Positions 1 to 10,913 of a stretch of 64,000 nt of DNA are shown piece after piece. The notes under the pieces are model-generated. The model ran no database searches, was not told the origin of the DNA, and was given only the letters and a program-made list of their open reading frames with translations. The position numbers and the translations under genes are program-made. The stretch comes from Candidatus Koribacter versatilis Ellin345. GTDB lineage: Bacteria > Acidobacteriota > Terriglobia > Terriglobales > Acidobacteriaceae. Location: NCBI RefSeq assembly GCF_000014005.1, contig NC_008009.1:4340001-4404000 (forward strand). The letters run 5' to 3'. The first letter of the stretch is position 1, and each line of letters begins with the position of its first letter.

Positions 1-70
1 CACGGCCCAGCGATGAGAAATAGCTTCGGACCGCCGATCTCGACGTCTTTGACTTTGAAGGGCTCGATCA

Positions 71-71
<1 letters not shown>
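1..71 (-). CDS. kdsA: 3-deoxy-8-phosphooctulonate synthase, N-terminal fragment
   Basis: Only the first 23 codons lie in the window; the gene continues off the left edge. Reading leftwards from a GTG at 71 gives a peptide ending in F-L-I-A-G-P, the start of the FLIAGPCVIES signature of KdsA, which condenses phosphoenolpyruvate with arabinose-5-phosphate to make KDO-8-phosphate for lipopolysaccharide. The GTG shares one base with the TAG stop of pyrG (stop 71-73), so the two genes are probably translationally coupled. DAHP synthases share a similar signature, but the pyrG-kdsA order is common, which favours KdsA. Confidence 0.75.
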
Positions 72-1807
<1,736 letters not shown>

Positions 1808-1938
1808 TTATGAGGCATGAGGGGTAGCAGGAGCAAGGGGCGGGAACACAGGATTTTTCCACATGCAGCGATCGATTTCTTCCGGATTCGCTCGGGACAT
1901 CGAATACGAAACAGTGCGGTTCCATCCTTAGGGGGTAT

Positions 1939-2436
1939 GTGTTGAAAATCAGGGGATTTGCAGTGGGGCTACTGATTGTGGCGCTGGCGGGAGTTGCCGG
2001 AGCGCAAAAAAAGGCGGAGTCGCCGGCAGAGTTGGCGGACGAAGCGGCGATCCGGGATTATGTGCTGACGATGCCCAAGATTGAAGCCTTTGCGGCGGCG
2101 CAGAAGGAATATTCCGGCGGAAAAGCGGATGCTGCGGTCGCAGCGGAGGGCAAACGGCTGGAGGCGGATGAAAAGTCGTCAATGCTCGAAAAGGTGAAGA
2201 TGATCGAGACCACGTGCCCTCACCTGAATGCGTGGATCCGGCAGCATGGCATGACGCCGCGGGAATTTATGCTGACGCCCATGACGCTGATGACGGTGGG
2301 CATCGCGGAATACGCGAAACAGAAGGGCGGGAAGCTGCCGGACTTTATCAGCGAGGCAAATTTGCAGTTCTATGAGCAGCACAAGGCAGACCTTGAGAAG
2401 CTCGGTCTCGGTAGCGGTGGCGGCGACTCAGAATAA
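1939..2436 (+). CDS. secreted protein of unknown function
   Basis: A 165-residue protein with a clear signal peptide (hydrophobic stretch at residues 6-20, likely cut after AGAQ). The mature part is helical and charged, with no recognised domain. It mentions no catalytic motif; two cysteine-poor helices and a Gly-rich tail (GSGGG near residue 159) are the only visible features. The start is GTG at 1939 after a G-rich ribosome site (GGGGG at 1931-1935); the TTG at 1942 is an alternative, and the ATG at 1937 is out of frame. It is divergent from pyrG and followed by an intrinsic terminator, so it is probably monocistronic. Confidence 0.75.
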   Translation: MLKIRGFAVGLLIVALAGVAGAQKKAESPAELADEAAIRDYVLTMPKIEAFAAAQKEYSGGKADAAVAAEGKRLEADEKSSMLEKVKMIETTCPHLNAWIRQHGMTPREFMLTPMTLMTVGIAEYAKQKGGKLPDFISEANLQFYEQHKADLEKLGLGSGGGDSE

Positions 2437-2455
2437 GGCAATTTCGTCCCACGAT

Positions 2456-2475
2456 CCCCGCTGCGGCGGGGTTTT
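2456..2475 (+). terminator. intrinsic terminator
   Basis: CCCCGC (2456-2461), loop TGCG and GCGGGG (2466-2471) form a perfect 6-bp GC stem followed by TTTT. It lies 20 bases after the stop of the secreted protein gene. Confidence 0.8.
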
Positions 2476-2560
2476 CGCTTTACAGTAAAAGTGAATCGCC
2501 GGCGGCGGAAGGTCATCCAAAAAAGGCCAGAAATTCCCCGCTCGACGAGTCCGCACAAAC

Positions 2561-3496
2561 ATGAGCTCAAGCGCTGAAACAGCGGTCACGACAAGTGTTT
2601 CCACCGGCAAGCCTCAGCGTGCGGCGCTGGCCTTTTCGTTCCTTTCCACGTGGATCATTTGGGGCTCGACGTACCTCGCAATCCGCTATGCGGTGGAGAC
2701 GATTCCGCCGCTGGTGACGGCAGGTGTACGCCACTTCACCGCAGGCTCGGTGCTGTTTGCGTACTGCTATTTCCGCGGATTTCGGCCCACGGCGAAGCAT
2801 TGGAAGGGGGCGTTCCTGATTGGAGCGTTCTACTTCCTTGGCGGCCACGGAACACTGCATTGGGCGGAGCAGCGGGTGTCGTCGGGACTGGCGGCGGTGC
2901 TGATCGCAACGGAACCGCTGTTCATCGCGGCGATCATGATCTTCACCGGTAAAGAACGCTTCAGCTACTGGACACTGCTCGGGATGCTATGCGGGATCAG
3001 CGGCGTAGCGTACCTGATGGGCGGCGAAGCGCTGCACGCTCCGGGGCAGATGGTGGGGATCCTGGCAGTTCTGGCGGGATCGCTGTCGTGGGGCATCGGG
3101 GTGTGCATCTCTCCGAATGCGGGGCTTCCGGAAGATCCGGTTGCAAGCGCCGGAATGACTATGTTTTGCGGTTCTCTGCTGCTGCTGACGACGGCCGGCG
3201 TCACCGGCGAGATCGCGGCGTTTCATCCGCACCAGGTCGCGATGCGGTCGGTACTCGGGCTGCTGTTCCTGATTGTCTTCGGGTCGATCGTGGCGTTCTC
3301 GGCGTACGTGTGGCTGCTCGGCCAGGTGTCGCCTACGATGGTTTCGACGCATACCTTTGTGAACCCGGCAGTAGCCGTACTGCTGGGCTGGGCCATGGCG
3401 GGCGAGGCGCTGACGGCGCGCCTGTTAGTGGCAACGCTGGCGATTCTCGGGTCGATTGCGTTCATCCGTCGAGGAACGCGGGCCGCAGCGCACTAA
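2561..3496 (+). CDS. EamA/DMT-family transporter (YedA-like)
   Basis: A 311-residue inner-membrane protein with about ten hydrophobic segments and the two-fold EamA repeat (roughly residues 25-155 and 170-305). The first helix carries WIIWGSTYLAIRY, typical of the YedA branch of drug/metabolite exporters. Substrates for this branch are not settled and nothing here names one. The start ATG at 2561 lies in a Ser/Thr-rich cytosolic leader. It sits between the terminator of the gene before it and the promoter of the gene after it, so it appears to be a single-gene unit. Confidence 0.88.
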   Translation: MSSSAETAVTTSVSTGKPQRAALAFSFLSTWIIWGSTYLAIRYAVETIPPLVTAGVRHFTAGSVLFAYCYFRGFRPTAKHWKGAFLIGAFYFLGGHGTLHWAEQRVSSGLAAVLIATEPLFIAAIMIFTGKERFSYWTLLGMLCGISGVAYLMGGEALHAPGQMVGILAVLAGSLSWGIGVCISPNAGLPEDPVASAGMTMFCGSLLLLTTAGVTGEIAAFHPHQVAMRSVLGLLFLIVFGSIVAFSAYVWLLGQVSPTMVSTHTFVNPAVAVLLGWAMAGEALTARLLVATLAILGSIAFIRRGTRAAAH

Positions 3497-3529
3497 AACC
3501 TGCAATTTCTGAACAAATTCAAATTTTGC

Positions 3530-3570
3530 TTGACTTCGCTGTCGCATAGAGGTATTTTGAACGTGTTCAA
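3530..3570 (+). promoter_or_regulatory. sigma-70 promoter overlapped by a perfect dyad operator
   Basis: The -35 TTGACT (3530-3535) and -10 TATTTT (3553-3558) are separated by 17 bases. The 14-bp perfect palindrome TTGAACGTGTTCAA (3557-3570) starts inside the -10 and covers the expected transcription start, a typical repressor position. No regulator gene lies next to it. Confidence 0.65.
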
Positions 3571-3645
3571 ATTATGCCCGCTGACGAGGCTAACCGGCTG
3601 AATCAGCGGCGGTTCCAGGGTGGTCCGCGCAAAGGAGGTCGCACC

Positions 3646-4290
3646 ATGAACCGATACGATCCAAAGCAACCGATTGAACCGTTCTACGTACCTGCAAAGG
3701 TGTTGAAGTGCCGGATTGAGGGCAACGAACCAGGAGGCGGAGGAAGCTCGCCCCAACCGAAGCAGCCGCTCTTCCCCGAATGGGAGAAGCTGGAAGGGCC
3801 AGTCGCAAAGCTCGTGGGAGCAGCGGTGTTTGCCGGGGCCTATGTACTGATCGAGCAGAATCGAAGATTCCTTCCCATAGCTGTTTTCCTGCTGCTGTGC
3901 GCCGTATTGCTGCGCTTCGACGAGCGTCGGCGGCGGATTGCGGTGGCCCCTCTGCTTCTCGCAACCTTGCGACTGGCTTCGCAAATGAGTTCTGCGATGT
4001 TGCCGAACACCGAGCGCTCCATGCTGCGACAGGCGATTGGGACGGTGCCGGCGTGGGTGCCGCTCTTCCTCGGCGCGTGTTTGTTCTTTGGGCCGAACTT
4101 CAAGACCGTGACCCAGGTAATGGCGACAGCGCTCTCTTCCCTACTCCTGTTTTCGGGACTGCTGCCGGGCGATGGTTACCTGCTGGTGTTCGTCATCGTC
4201 GAGTACTTGTTGTTTGTTGCGATGGGAATCGCGTTGATCGTTGATCTGTTGAGTCGCGCGCCTGCGCCCCAACCGGCAGTCGCGCGCTAA
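3646..4290 (+). CDS. polytopic membrane protein of unknown function
   Basis: A 214-residue protein with a soluble N-terminus (about 55 residues, including a Gly-rich GGGGSS stretch) followed by five or six hydrophobic segments, for example near residues 55-70, 75-92 and 180-205. No family was recognised. The frame is open upstream to 3574, but ATG 3646 is preceded by a near-perfect AAAGGAGG at 3633-3640, so the shorter start is preferred. The gene lies about 75 bases after the TTGACT/TATTTT promoter and its TTGAAC dyad, so it is probably repressor-controlled. Confidence 0.7.
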   Translation: MNRYDPKQPIEPFYVPAKVLKCRIEGNEPGGGGSSPQPKQPLFPEWEKLEGPVAKLVGAAVFAGAYVLIEQNRRFLPIAVFLLLCAVLLRFDERRRRIAVAPLLLATLRLASQMSSAMLPNTERSMLRQAIGTVPAWVPLFLGACLFFGPNFKTVTQVMATALSSLLLFSGLLPGDGYLLVFVIVEYLLFVAMGIALIVDLLSRAPAPQPAVAR

Positions 4291-4326
4291 CGCCGAGCCG
4301 GGGAGGGCGGGAGGGCCTCTCCGGCT

Positions 4327-5739
4327 TTATTTCAGCGCCAGCGTCTTGAGGACGAACTCCCCAAAGAGCGTATTGGCCCAGGCGAACCATGCGCGAGTGA
4401 ACTTTGACGGATCGTCCTTGTCGAACGATTCGTGCATGAAGCCGGTGCCGGCGTCGGTGGCGACGAGAGTCTTCTGACAATTGTCGATTTCGACATGATC
4501 GGTGCTGGTAAGGCCGCGAATGATCAGCGAGAGCGGCCAGATCATATTCAGGCCGACGTGCGGGCCGCCGATCCCTTCGGCGGCTTTGCCTTTGAAAAAG
4601 TATGGATTGTCTTCGCTGAGAACGAAGCGGCGGGTGTTCTGGTAGATGGCATCGGACGGTTCGCAGATGCCGAGATACGGCAGCGAGAGCAGGCTGGGGA
4701 CGTTGGCATCGTCCATCAGAAGTTGGCCGCCGTAGCCATCCACTTCGTAGGCGTAGATCTCGCCGTACTTCAGATGCTGCGTCTTGCCGTATTTGTTGAT
4801 CGCTTCGCGAACCTCCTGCGCGAGAGCGTTGCAATCGCGGGAGAGCGGTTCATCTTTGTAGATCTGGGTGAGAATTTCGCTCAACTGCGTAAGCGAGAGG
4901 ACCGCGAAGAGGTTCGACGGGATGAGAAACGGGAAGATGCAGGAGTCGTCGGAGGGGCGGAAGCCGCTGGCAATCAGGCCAACCGGGCGCACGGGGTTGC
5001 CGTAGCCGTCGAGGTTGAGCGTGTCGTTGGGCGTGGTGGTTTCGCGGCGGAATGAGTAGGGGCCAAGGCTGGTCTTGCGCTGCTGCTCGCGGAACGTCTT
5101 CGCGATTTTGCGAGCGGCTTCGTGCCAAGGCTCATCGAAGACGCTGCTATCGGCGGTGGTCTTCCAGTAGTGGTATGCGAGGCGAACGGGATAGCACAAC
5201 GAATCAATCTCCCACTTGCGTTCGTGGAGTTCAGGACGCATTTGCGTCAGATCGTGATCGAACTCGCTGCCTTCGCGATCGAAGTTGAAGGCATTCGCAT
5301 AGGGATCGATGTTGATGCAGCGCACCTGGCGGTGGATTACGCCGGCGAGCAGGCGCTGGAGATCGGGATCGCGCTTGGCGAGCGGCAGGTATGGAAAGAT
5401 CTGAGCACTGGAGTCGCGCAGCCACATGGCGGGGATGTCGCCGGTGATGACGAAGGTGTCGGGCTTGCCATAGAGGGAGCCGGTGCGAACGGTGGTGTCG
5501 AGCGTGTTGGGGAAGCAATTTTCGAAGAGCCGAGCAAGGCGCGTGTCGCCGAGTTTCGCCTTCGTCTTGGCGATCACGTCTTCGACGGCGGCACTTTGGA
5601 ACTTGCGCTGGTTCGGTGCGGGGCGGCCTTTTGCAGGGTCGAATGAAGGAGCTTGCTGTGCGATGGAGGATCGCTCGGCGCAGGCGTTGATGAGTGCGGC
5701 TGCGCCGAGTTTGGCGACGTCACGACGGGTAATGTTCAT
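4327..5739 (-). CDS. GH125 family exo-alpha-1,6-mannosidase (DUF1237)
   Basis: A 470-residue protein of glycoside hydrolase family 125, metal-independent enzymes removing alpha-1,6-linked mannose. Family hallmarks are visible: TFVITGDIPAMWLRDSSAQ near residue 95, NIDPYANAFN near 142 and ERKWEIDSLCYP near 173, plus DGYGGQLLMDDANVPSLL near 335. The N-terminus has a twin-arginine signal (TRRDVAKLGAAALINA), so the enzyme is probably exported folded; a Cys at residue 20 might allow lipid attachment. It lies 23 bases after the NmrA-like gene on the same strand and may be cotranscribed with it, although no functional link is evident. Confidence 0.9.
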   Translation of the reverse strand: MNITRRDVAKLGAAALINACAERSSIAQQAPSFDPAKGRPAPNQRKFQSAAVEDVIAKTKAKLGDTRLARLFENCFPNTLDTTVRTGSLYGKPDTFVITGDIPAMWLRDSSAQIFPYLPLAKRDPDLQRLLAGVIHRQVRCINIDPYANAFNFDREGSEFDHDLTQMRPELHERKWEIDSLCYPVRLAYHYWKTTADSSVFDEPWHEAARKIAKTFREQQRKTSLGPYSFRRETTTPNDTLNLDGYGNPVRPVGLIASGFRPSDDSCIFPFLIPSNLFAVLSLTQLSEILTQIYKDEPLSRDCNALAQEVREAINKYGKTQHLKYGEIYAYEVDGYGGQLLMDDANVPSLLSLPYLGICEPSDAIYQNTRRFVLSEDNPYFFKGKAAEGIGGPHVGLNMIWPLSLIIRGLTSTDHVEIDNCQKTLVATDAGTGFMHESFDKDDPSKFTRAWFAWANTLFGEFVLKTLALK

Positions 5740-5762
5740 CGAGCGACAGGATAAACCCTACG

Positions 5763-6710
5763 CTACTCGAGCTTGATGCCGTCCTTGTTGTGCGCGAGCC
5801 AGGTGCGTAAGTCCTGCAACTGTGGGTCCAGCGCGCGCGAGCCTTCGACGGAGCGGGTGCCGGCCATCGCTTTCTGCTGCTCGGCGAAGAACTGGAACAT
5901 GTTGCCAAGGTCGTCGGCGCCAGGGAATCCGAGGCCGCGGTAGACGTCGAACGGGATGGCTTGATAGGTGACCGGTTCGCCGAAGGCCTCGGCCATGCGC
6001 TCCGCCATCTCGTTGCCGGTGAGCCATTCCCCGACGACGCCGACGCGCTTGCCGATGAACTCGTTTCCCTTCTTAAAGATGCCGTACGAGCACCGACCGA
6101 TATCTTCAGCGGCGATGCCAGCGAGTTTCGCATCAGCCATCGGGAGGCTGAAGGTGAGTTTGCCATCGGCGCCGCGCTTGGGACCCATCCCAAAGTGGAT
6201 GAAGTTATCCCAGTAGAAAGAAGTCAGCAGTAATGTTGTGGGGAGTGCGGCGGCGAAGATTTTGTCGGCCTCGCCCTTGGAATCGAGGTGCGGGACTTTG
6301 TAGTTGCCCATGAGCGTGGGCATGCGAGTATCGCTGAGCGGGTAGAACTCGCGGGTGTCTTCCAGCGTTGACCAGATCGCATGTTGCACGCCCGCAGCGG
6401 CTGCGGCCTTCGCGAGGTTCGCGGCCTGCTGGGTTTCGTGTTCGGGGGAGAAGTGGTTCCAGAAGAAGGTCACGCAGAACGCGCCGTAACATCCGATGAA
6501 GGCGCCCTTCAGGCTCTCGATGTCGTCGACATCGGCGTGCACGACTTCAGCACCGGCCTTGGCGAGGTCCTGCGCTTTGGCGGAGTTGGGATCGCGGGTC
6601 AGTGCGCGGACGCGGAATTCGCCGCTTTTGTCCGCAAGAATGGCGCGAACGAGTCCACCGCCTTGCGATCCCGTCGCACCGGCGACGGCAATGATTTTGG
6701 AACTGCTCAT
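5763..6710 (-). CDS. NmrA-like NAD(P)-binding protein
   Basis: A 315-residue atypical short-chain dehydrogenase of the NmrA/HSCARG group. The Rossmann dinucleotide motif is GATGSQGGG at residues 11-19, followed by a basic RALTRDPNS loop that usually reads NADP. The catalytic Tyr-x-x-x-Lys of true SDR enzymes is not evident, so a redox-sensing or regulatory role is as likely as catalysis. ATG 6710 follows a GGAGGAAT ribosome site. It is the first gene of a possible two-gene unit with the GH125 enzyme. Confidence 0.85.
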   Translation of the reverse strand: MSSSKIIAVAGATGSQGGGLVRAILADKSGEFRVRALTRDPNSAKAQDLAKAGAEVVHADVDDIESLKGAFIGCYGAFCVTFFWNHFSPEHETQQAANLAKAAAAAGVQHAIWSTLEDTREFYPLSDTRMPTLMGNYKVPHLDSKGEADKIFAAALPTTLLLTSFYWDNFIHFGMGPKRGADGKLTFSLPMADAKLAGIAAEDIGRCSYGIFKKGNEFIGKRVGVVGEWLTGNEMAERMAEAFGEPVTYQAIPFDVYRGLGFPGADDLGNMFQFFAEQQKAMAGTRSVEGSRALDPQLQDLRTWLAHNKDGIKLE

Positions 6711-6824
6711 GGATTCCTCCAGTGGAAGTGTTCGGGAAGGATAGCATTCGGAATGCTATTGCGAGATTAACGCGCGCGGCTGAGGTATGATGCTTCCGCA
6801 TTTCCCTGACAACTTAAAAGAACG

Positions 6825-7838
6825 ATGAAGAGCATGGACTACGTGGTCGGTGTCATCCTGCTGCTCGTGATCCTGGGCGGAGGCTTCTTCCTGCGGCTCG
6901 GGCTGCGGAACATCTGGCGCGGCGTGGCAAGTGCGAGTTGGCCGCGCGTGAGCGGAACCGTCGTGCGCTCCACCACCAATGCTACGACCGATGTGAACAA
7001 GAACACCGGCCAACGCGACAAGATGTATTCCGCGGACATCGCGTTCCAGTACAACGTGAGTGGCCACGACTACACGACGACCACGCTGCACTTCGGACAG
7101 ACGCTGGGATCGGGCGGATCTTCGGACGCCGAGATTCGGCACCTACGCTATCCGCAGGGCGCGACCGTCACGATCGCTTACAACCCGAAAGACCCGTCCA
7201 TTGCGGCTGCTGAGCCGGGGTTCTCTCTGGAAGCGTTCTGGCTAGTGGCCGCGGGGTTGGCGTTCATTCTCCCGTGTGTGATGGCGGGAATCCTGGTGTA
7301 CACGACGGAGAGCGGGAGGAATGAAAGCCGCGGCATGGCGATCGGCGCGGGGATTTTCGCCAGCATTTTCGCCGTGCTGGGAATTGCGGCGCTCTGCGCG
7401 GGACTGACAACAGTCTGGCGCGCGAAGAGCAGCGTGCATTGGCCAACTGCCGAGGGCGTGATTCGCTACGCGAACATGCAGACCGAAGACAAAGCTCAGC
7501 GTGTGAGTGATGGCGAAGGGGTAAGCCACGTTGAACACTCCGAAAGCTACTCAACGAACCTGGTGTTTGAGTACGAAGTGAGTGGAGAAAAATACTTCGC
7601 GAATGTACGGCGTTTCGGCGTGCTGAATGGCGACCTCGCGCAGGAGGCGGATGCGGCGGAAAAGTATCCGCTGGGAGCGAAGGTCACAGTCGCGTACTCG
7701 CCGGTGAATCCGAATGTGGCGGTGCTGGAACCAGGCACTCAAGGGGCGACCTACGCGATGGCTGGCGTGGGTGCGGCTTGCCTGTTCTTCGCCAGCGTGG
7801 TGTTTATCTGGATTATTCCGAGCATGTTGCGGTTTTAG
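6825..7838 (+). CDS. membrane protein with two DUF3592 repeats
   Basis: A 337-residue protein. The architecture is an N-terminal helix (residues 6-26), a first DUF3592 module (about 35-135, with the signature G-x-x-V-T-I-A-Y-N-P-K-D-P), two central helices (140-165 and 175-200), a second module (about 210-305, ending VTVAYSPVNPN) and a C-terminal helix (312-333). The internal duplication is plain from the paired VTIAYNPKDP / VTVAYSPVNP motifs. Function of DUF3592 is unknown. The start could be ATG 6825 or 6834. The stop overlaps that of the convergent gene by 3 bases. Confidence 0.82.
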   Translation: MKSMDYVVGVILLLVILGGGFFLRLGLRNIWRGVASASWPRVSGTVVRSTTNATTDVNKNTGQRDKMYSADIAFQYNVSGHDYTTTTLHFGQTLGSGGSSDAEIRHLRYPQGATVTIAYNPKDPSIAAAEPGFSLEAFWLVAAGLAFILPCVMAGILVYTTESGRNESRGMAIGAGIFASIFAVLGIAALCAGLTTVWRAKSSVHWPTAEGVIRYANMQTEDKAQRVSDGEGVSHVEHSESYSTNLVFEYEVSGEKYFANVRRFGVLNGDLAQEADAAEKYPLGAKVTVAYSPVNPNVAVLEPGTQGATYAMAGVGAACLFFASVVFIWIIPSMLRF

Positions 7839-8356
7839 CCCCGCGAAAACGCTGTGTCAGTGCGAAACAGAGCGGAATGTAAGTCTGCAGTGCCGGCTGC
7901 ATCGGGAAAGATCCTGCGACGTATGGTTGCGCTCGCGCAATCTGGTGGAAATTCGCCGGATTGGCTGCTAACCCACGACAGACAACAATCTAGATCAGCG
8001 CACATCTCAGCCGCGTGTGGCGCATTCGCAACCGCCGGCAACAGCCAATACGAATTGACGAGTTCGATGCAGGCGAGGATGCAGCTTTGTTCGGGTAGCG
8101 GTTCGAAATACTCGTTCGCAGGATTGTCGATGATTCTCGCATTCTCATCCACGTTGCCAGAGAGACGGATCGTCTTCTCAGCACGAATCGTGCTGCCATC
8201 GTCGTAGGGGAAGAAGCTGACGTCCGCGACGTGGAGAATCTCGCCCGGCCCAACCGTTTGATCGTCATAGTCGCGAAACGCCTTCGCGACGCGAACCACC
8301 ACTCCTGGAAAGAAGCGCCGTACTTCGAGCGTGGGCATCGGCAGAAGCGCAGGCAT
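7835..8356 (-). CDS. conserved unknown, possible DUF3601-like N-terminus
   Basis: A 173-residue protein. Residues 10-85 show a small beta-rich module with GEILHVADVSFFPYDDGST and YFEPL motifs resembling DUF3601 proteins, which is an impression only. The C-terminal half is Cys-rich (about five cysteines), looks unrelated and could be a poorly conserved tail. The start may be ATG 8356 or the in-frame ATG 8338. It lies downstream of the DUF2891 gene on the same strand and converges on the DUF3592 gene. Confidence 0.5.
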   Translation of the reverse strand: MPALLPMPTLEVRRFFPGVVVRVAKAFRDYDDQTVGPGEILHVADVSFFPYDDGSTIRAEKTIRLSGNVDENARIIDNPANEYFEPLPEQSCILACIELVNSYWLLPAVANAPHAAEMCADLDCCLSWVSSQSGEFPPDCASATIRRRIFPDAAGTADLHSALFRTDTAFSRG

Positions 8357-8388
8357 GGGCGCGATTCTATGCAGCGATCATGATGCTG

Positions 8389-9420
8389 TCACGCACGAAT
8401 GCCGCGGCGCGTGACGAGATAGACAGCGAAGCTCCCCAACCAGTGTCCGCCTTCGTAGTGCTCGCCGGTGACGGCGGCGAGACCGGCTTCCGCGTGCTGC
8501 CGAGCTGCGGATTCGACCGCGGGAAGACGCGGGTCCGACTGCGAAAGCGCGGAGGCAATGCCTTCGAGCATCCATGCGCGGCTCAGGTTCAGGCCGTCGA
8601 GATGCGCGAGTTTGCCGTCGGCGCGATCAGGGGATACGGCTGGCTGCAACCATTGCGCGTGGCCATGATCGGGAAGCTGCGGCAAGAACCTGCGCAGCCA
8701 GATGGCGAACTCTTCCGCGTCGAGCGCGCGACGCATGAGGTCGGCTTCAGCAAGTGACGGAGAGAGAAAGTCTTCGCCGGAAGGCTCGAAGTGCAGCGGG
8801 GCGTGGTGATCCACGAGATAGAGACGCAGCGCGGAAGCGCGGAGAAGCTGCTCGAAGCCGGTTTCCATCATGACGCGCGCGTAGTCGAGGATGAGACCTA
8901 GGGCAAATGCAGTTTGCGAATGCTCTCCGGAACGAACTGGATACGGGAGCTTCGGAAGCCAGGCGCTAATTCGGTGCACGACGGCCTCTTCCAGCGGCCG
9001 GATGTGTTGGGCAAAGGTGTGTGAGTCGGGATCGTCCCACTCGTAGAGTTCGGCGCACAGTTGCAGGAGCCACGCAAGGCCATAAGGACGTTCGAAACTC
9101 GCGCGGCCTTCGCCATGCAGGTAATCGGATTCTTTCGCCAGATTCTCAGCGGTGAGGTTCGCGCGTAATGCTTCGCGAGCTGCCGATTCGAAGGATGAGT
9201 TCGGAAAGAGGCGAAGAAGACGAACAAGGAGCCAGTGTCCATGGACGCTGGAGTGCCAGTCGAAGCAGCCGTAAAATGCGGGCGTGAGCTCGCGTGGCGG
9301 ACGGGCATCTGCATCGCTGTTTAGAACGTGCGCAATTTTGTTGGGGTATTCGCGTTGGATGCAGGCCAGCGCAAGGTTGGCGAAGCGTTCGACATTACGA
9401 GCGTCGAGGGAGGGCAGCAT
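8389..9420 (-). CDS. DUF2891 family protein
   Basis: A 343-residue soluble protein matching DUF2891 over its whole length. Visible family features are FYGCFDWHSSVHGHWLLVR near residue 49, ERPYGLAWLLQL near 110 and HYEGGHWLGSFAVYL near 322. The helical, His- and Trp-rich layout suggests an alpha/alpha-barrel like those of glycan-acting enzymes, but no activity is established. Downstream of gltD on the same strand; a palindromic repeat lies between them, so it may be separately transcribed. Confidence 0.88.
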   Translation of the reverse strand: MLPSLDARNVERFANLALACIQREYPNKIAHVLNSDADARPPRELTPAFYGCFDWHSSVHGHWLLVRLLRLFPNSSFESAAREALRANLTAENLAKESDYLHGEGRASFERPYGLAWLLQLCAELYEWDDPDSHTFAQHIRPLEEAVVHRISAWLPKLPYPVRSGEHSQTAFALGLILDYARVMMETGFEQLLRASALRLYLVDHHAPLHFEPSGEDFLSPSLAEADLMRRALDAEEFAIWLRRFLPQLPDHGHAQWLQPAVSPDRADGKLAHLDGLNLSRAWMLEGIASALSQSDPRLPAVESAARQHAEAGLAAVTGEHYEGGHWLGSFAVYLVTRRGIRA

Positions 9421-9435
9421 GGGGAGAGATTACAC

Positions 9436-9488
9436 CGGCTGCAGCCGCGCCTTCGTTGCATATCTGAGTCCCCCGGCTGCAGCCGGGG
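9436..9488. repeat. REP-like palindromic repeat pair
   Basis: The core CGGCTGCAGCCG occurs at 9436-9447 and again within the perfect 18-base palindrome CCCCGGCTGCAGCCGGGG at 9471-9488, both between gltD and the DUF2891 gene. GC-rich palindromes of this kind are dispersed in acidobacterial genomes (recalled, not searched). The second copy can fold into a strong hairpin just past the gltD stop, but has no U-tract. Confidence 0.55.
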
Positions 9489-9497
9489 CGCTACCGG

Positions 9498-10913
9498 TTA
9501 GGAGGCGCCGTTCGCGTGGAGGTATGCGTCGATGCCCGCAGCGGCCTTACGGCCTTCGGCGATGGCCCATACCACCAGCGATTGGCCGCGTCGCATATCG
9601 CCCGCGGCAAAGACGCCTGTGACCGAGGTCATGGAGTTGTTGTCGGTCTGCACGTTACCGCGCGGATCGAGGGCAACGCCGAGTTGCTCGATCATGCCGT
9701 TGCGCACCGGGCCGGTGAAGCCCATCGCAAGCAACACGAGATCGGCTTCCACGACGAACTCGGTGCCGGCGATCGGTTCGAATTTCGGCGGTGGACCGAT
9801 CTGAACGCCGTGCAGTTGTTTCACGTTGCCATGTTCATCGCCGGTGAATTGCGCGGTTGCGACCGACCACTGGCGATCGCCGCCTTCTTCGTGCGAGCTC
9901 TCGGTACGCAGTTGCAGCGGCCATAGCGGCCACGGCGTCTGCCCCGCGCGCTCCTGAGGCGGCATCGGCATGATCTCGTATTGACGGACAGACTTTGCAC
10001 CCTGGCGATGCGAAGTGCCGAGACAATCGGCTCCGGTATCGCCGCCGCCGATGATGACGACATGCTTTCCCGTCGCGAGGATCTCTTTGTCGTTCACAGC
10101 TAGACCGGAGTTACGCCGGTTTTGTTGTGGCAGGAACTCCATCGCAAAGTGAATACCCTTGAGTTCGCGGCCGGGAACGGAGAGGTCGCGCGGCTGCTCA
10201 GCGCCGCCGGAGAGCAACACCACATCGTGTTCCGATCGAAGCTGCTCGACCGAGACGTTGACGCCGACGTGTGCGCTGGTCACGAACTGAACGCCCTCGG
10301 CTTCCATCTGGGCGACGCGACGATCCACAACGTGCTTCTCGAGCTTGAAGTTCGGGATGCCATAGCGAAGCAGACCACCAACGTGGTCAGCCTTCTCGTA
10401 GACGGTGACGGTGTGTCCGGCGCGGCGGAGTTGCTGCGCGGCTGCGAGGCCAGCGGGGCCTGAGCCGATGACCACGACCTTCTTGCCGGTTTCGGCCTTC
10501 GGCGGCTCGGGGTTGATCCATCCTTGGGCGAAGGCACGCTCGATGATCGTTTTCTCGATCTGCTTGATGGTGACCGGCGGCTGATTGATGCCGAGAACGC
10601 AGGAAGCTTCGCAGGGCGCGGGGCAGATGCGTCCGGTGAACTCCGGAAAATTGTTCGTGGCGTGGAGACGGCGAACCGCCTCGCGCCAGCGTCCGCGGTA
10701 CACGAGGTCATTCCAGTTGGGAATGTTGTTGTTGACCGGGCATCCGGTGTGACAGAAGGGCACACCGCAATCCATGCAGCGTGCGCCCTGCTCTTGAAGG
10801 CTCTGCTCAGGGAAGTCCTGGTAGATCTCGAACCAGTCGTTGATGCGCTCGATCACGGGCCGGCGCTGCGGGAGTTCGCGGGTGTATTCGAGGAACCCGG
10901 TGGTCTTACCCAT
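9498..10913 (-). CDS. gltD: glutamate synthase (NADPH) small subunit
   Basis: The 471-residue beta subunit passes electrons from NADPH through FAD and iron-sulfur clusters to the large subunit. The N-terminal cluster region shows [18 protein letters not shown] near residue 42 and [12 protein letters not shown] near 96. The FAD motif is [17 protein letters not shown] near 151, a second nucleotide-binding motif GGGDTGADC lies near 290, and the FAD-closing motif [17 protein letters not shown] near 437. ATG 10913 overlaps the end of gltB by 8 bases, indicating translational coupling and probably a 1:1 complex. Confidence 0.97.
   Translation of the reverse strand: MGKTTGFLEYTRELPQRRPVIERINDWFEIYQDFPEQSLQEQGARCMDCGVPFCHTGCPVNNNIPNWNDLVYRGRWREAVRRLHATNNFPEFTGRICPAPCEASCVLGINQPPVTIKQIEKTIIERAFAQGWINPEPPKAETGKKVVVIGSGPAGLAAAQQLRRAGHTVTVYEKADHVGGLLRYGIPNFKLEKHVVDRRVAQMEAEGVQFVTSAHVGVNVSVEQLRSEHDVVLLSGGAEQPRDLSVPGRELKGIHFAMEFLPQQNRRNSGLAVNDKEILATGKHVVIIGGGDTGADCLGTSHRQGAKSVRQYEIMPMPPQERAGQTPWPLWPLQLRTESSHEEGGDRQWSVATAQFTGDEHGNVKQLHGVQIGPPPKFEPIAGTEFVVEADLVLLAMGFTGPVRNGMIEQLGVALDPRGNVQTDNNSMTSVTGVFAAGDMRRGQSLVVWAIAEGRKAAAGIDAYLHANGAS

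Noticed and set aside
4432-5646. Plus-strand ORFs of 207 and 174 codons
   Set aside because: Antisense to the GH125 gene, whose motifs are clear.
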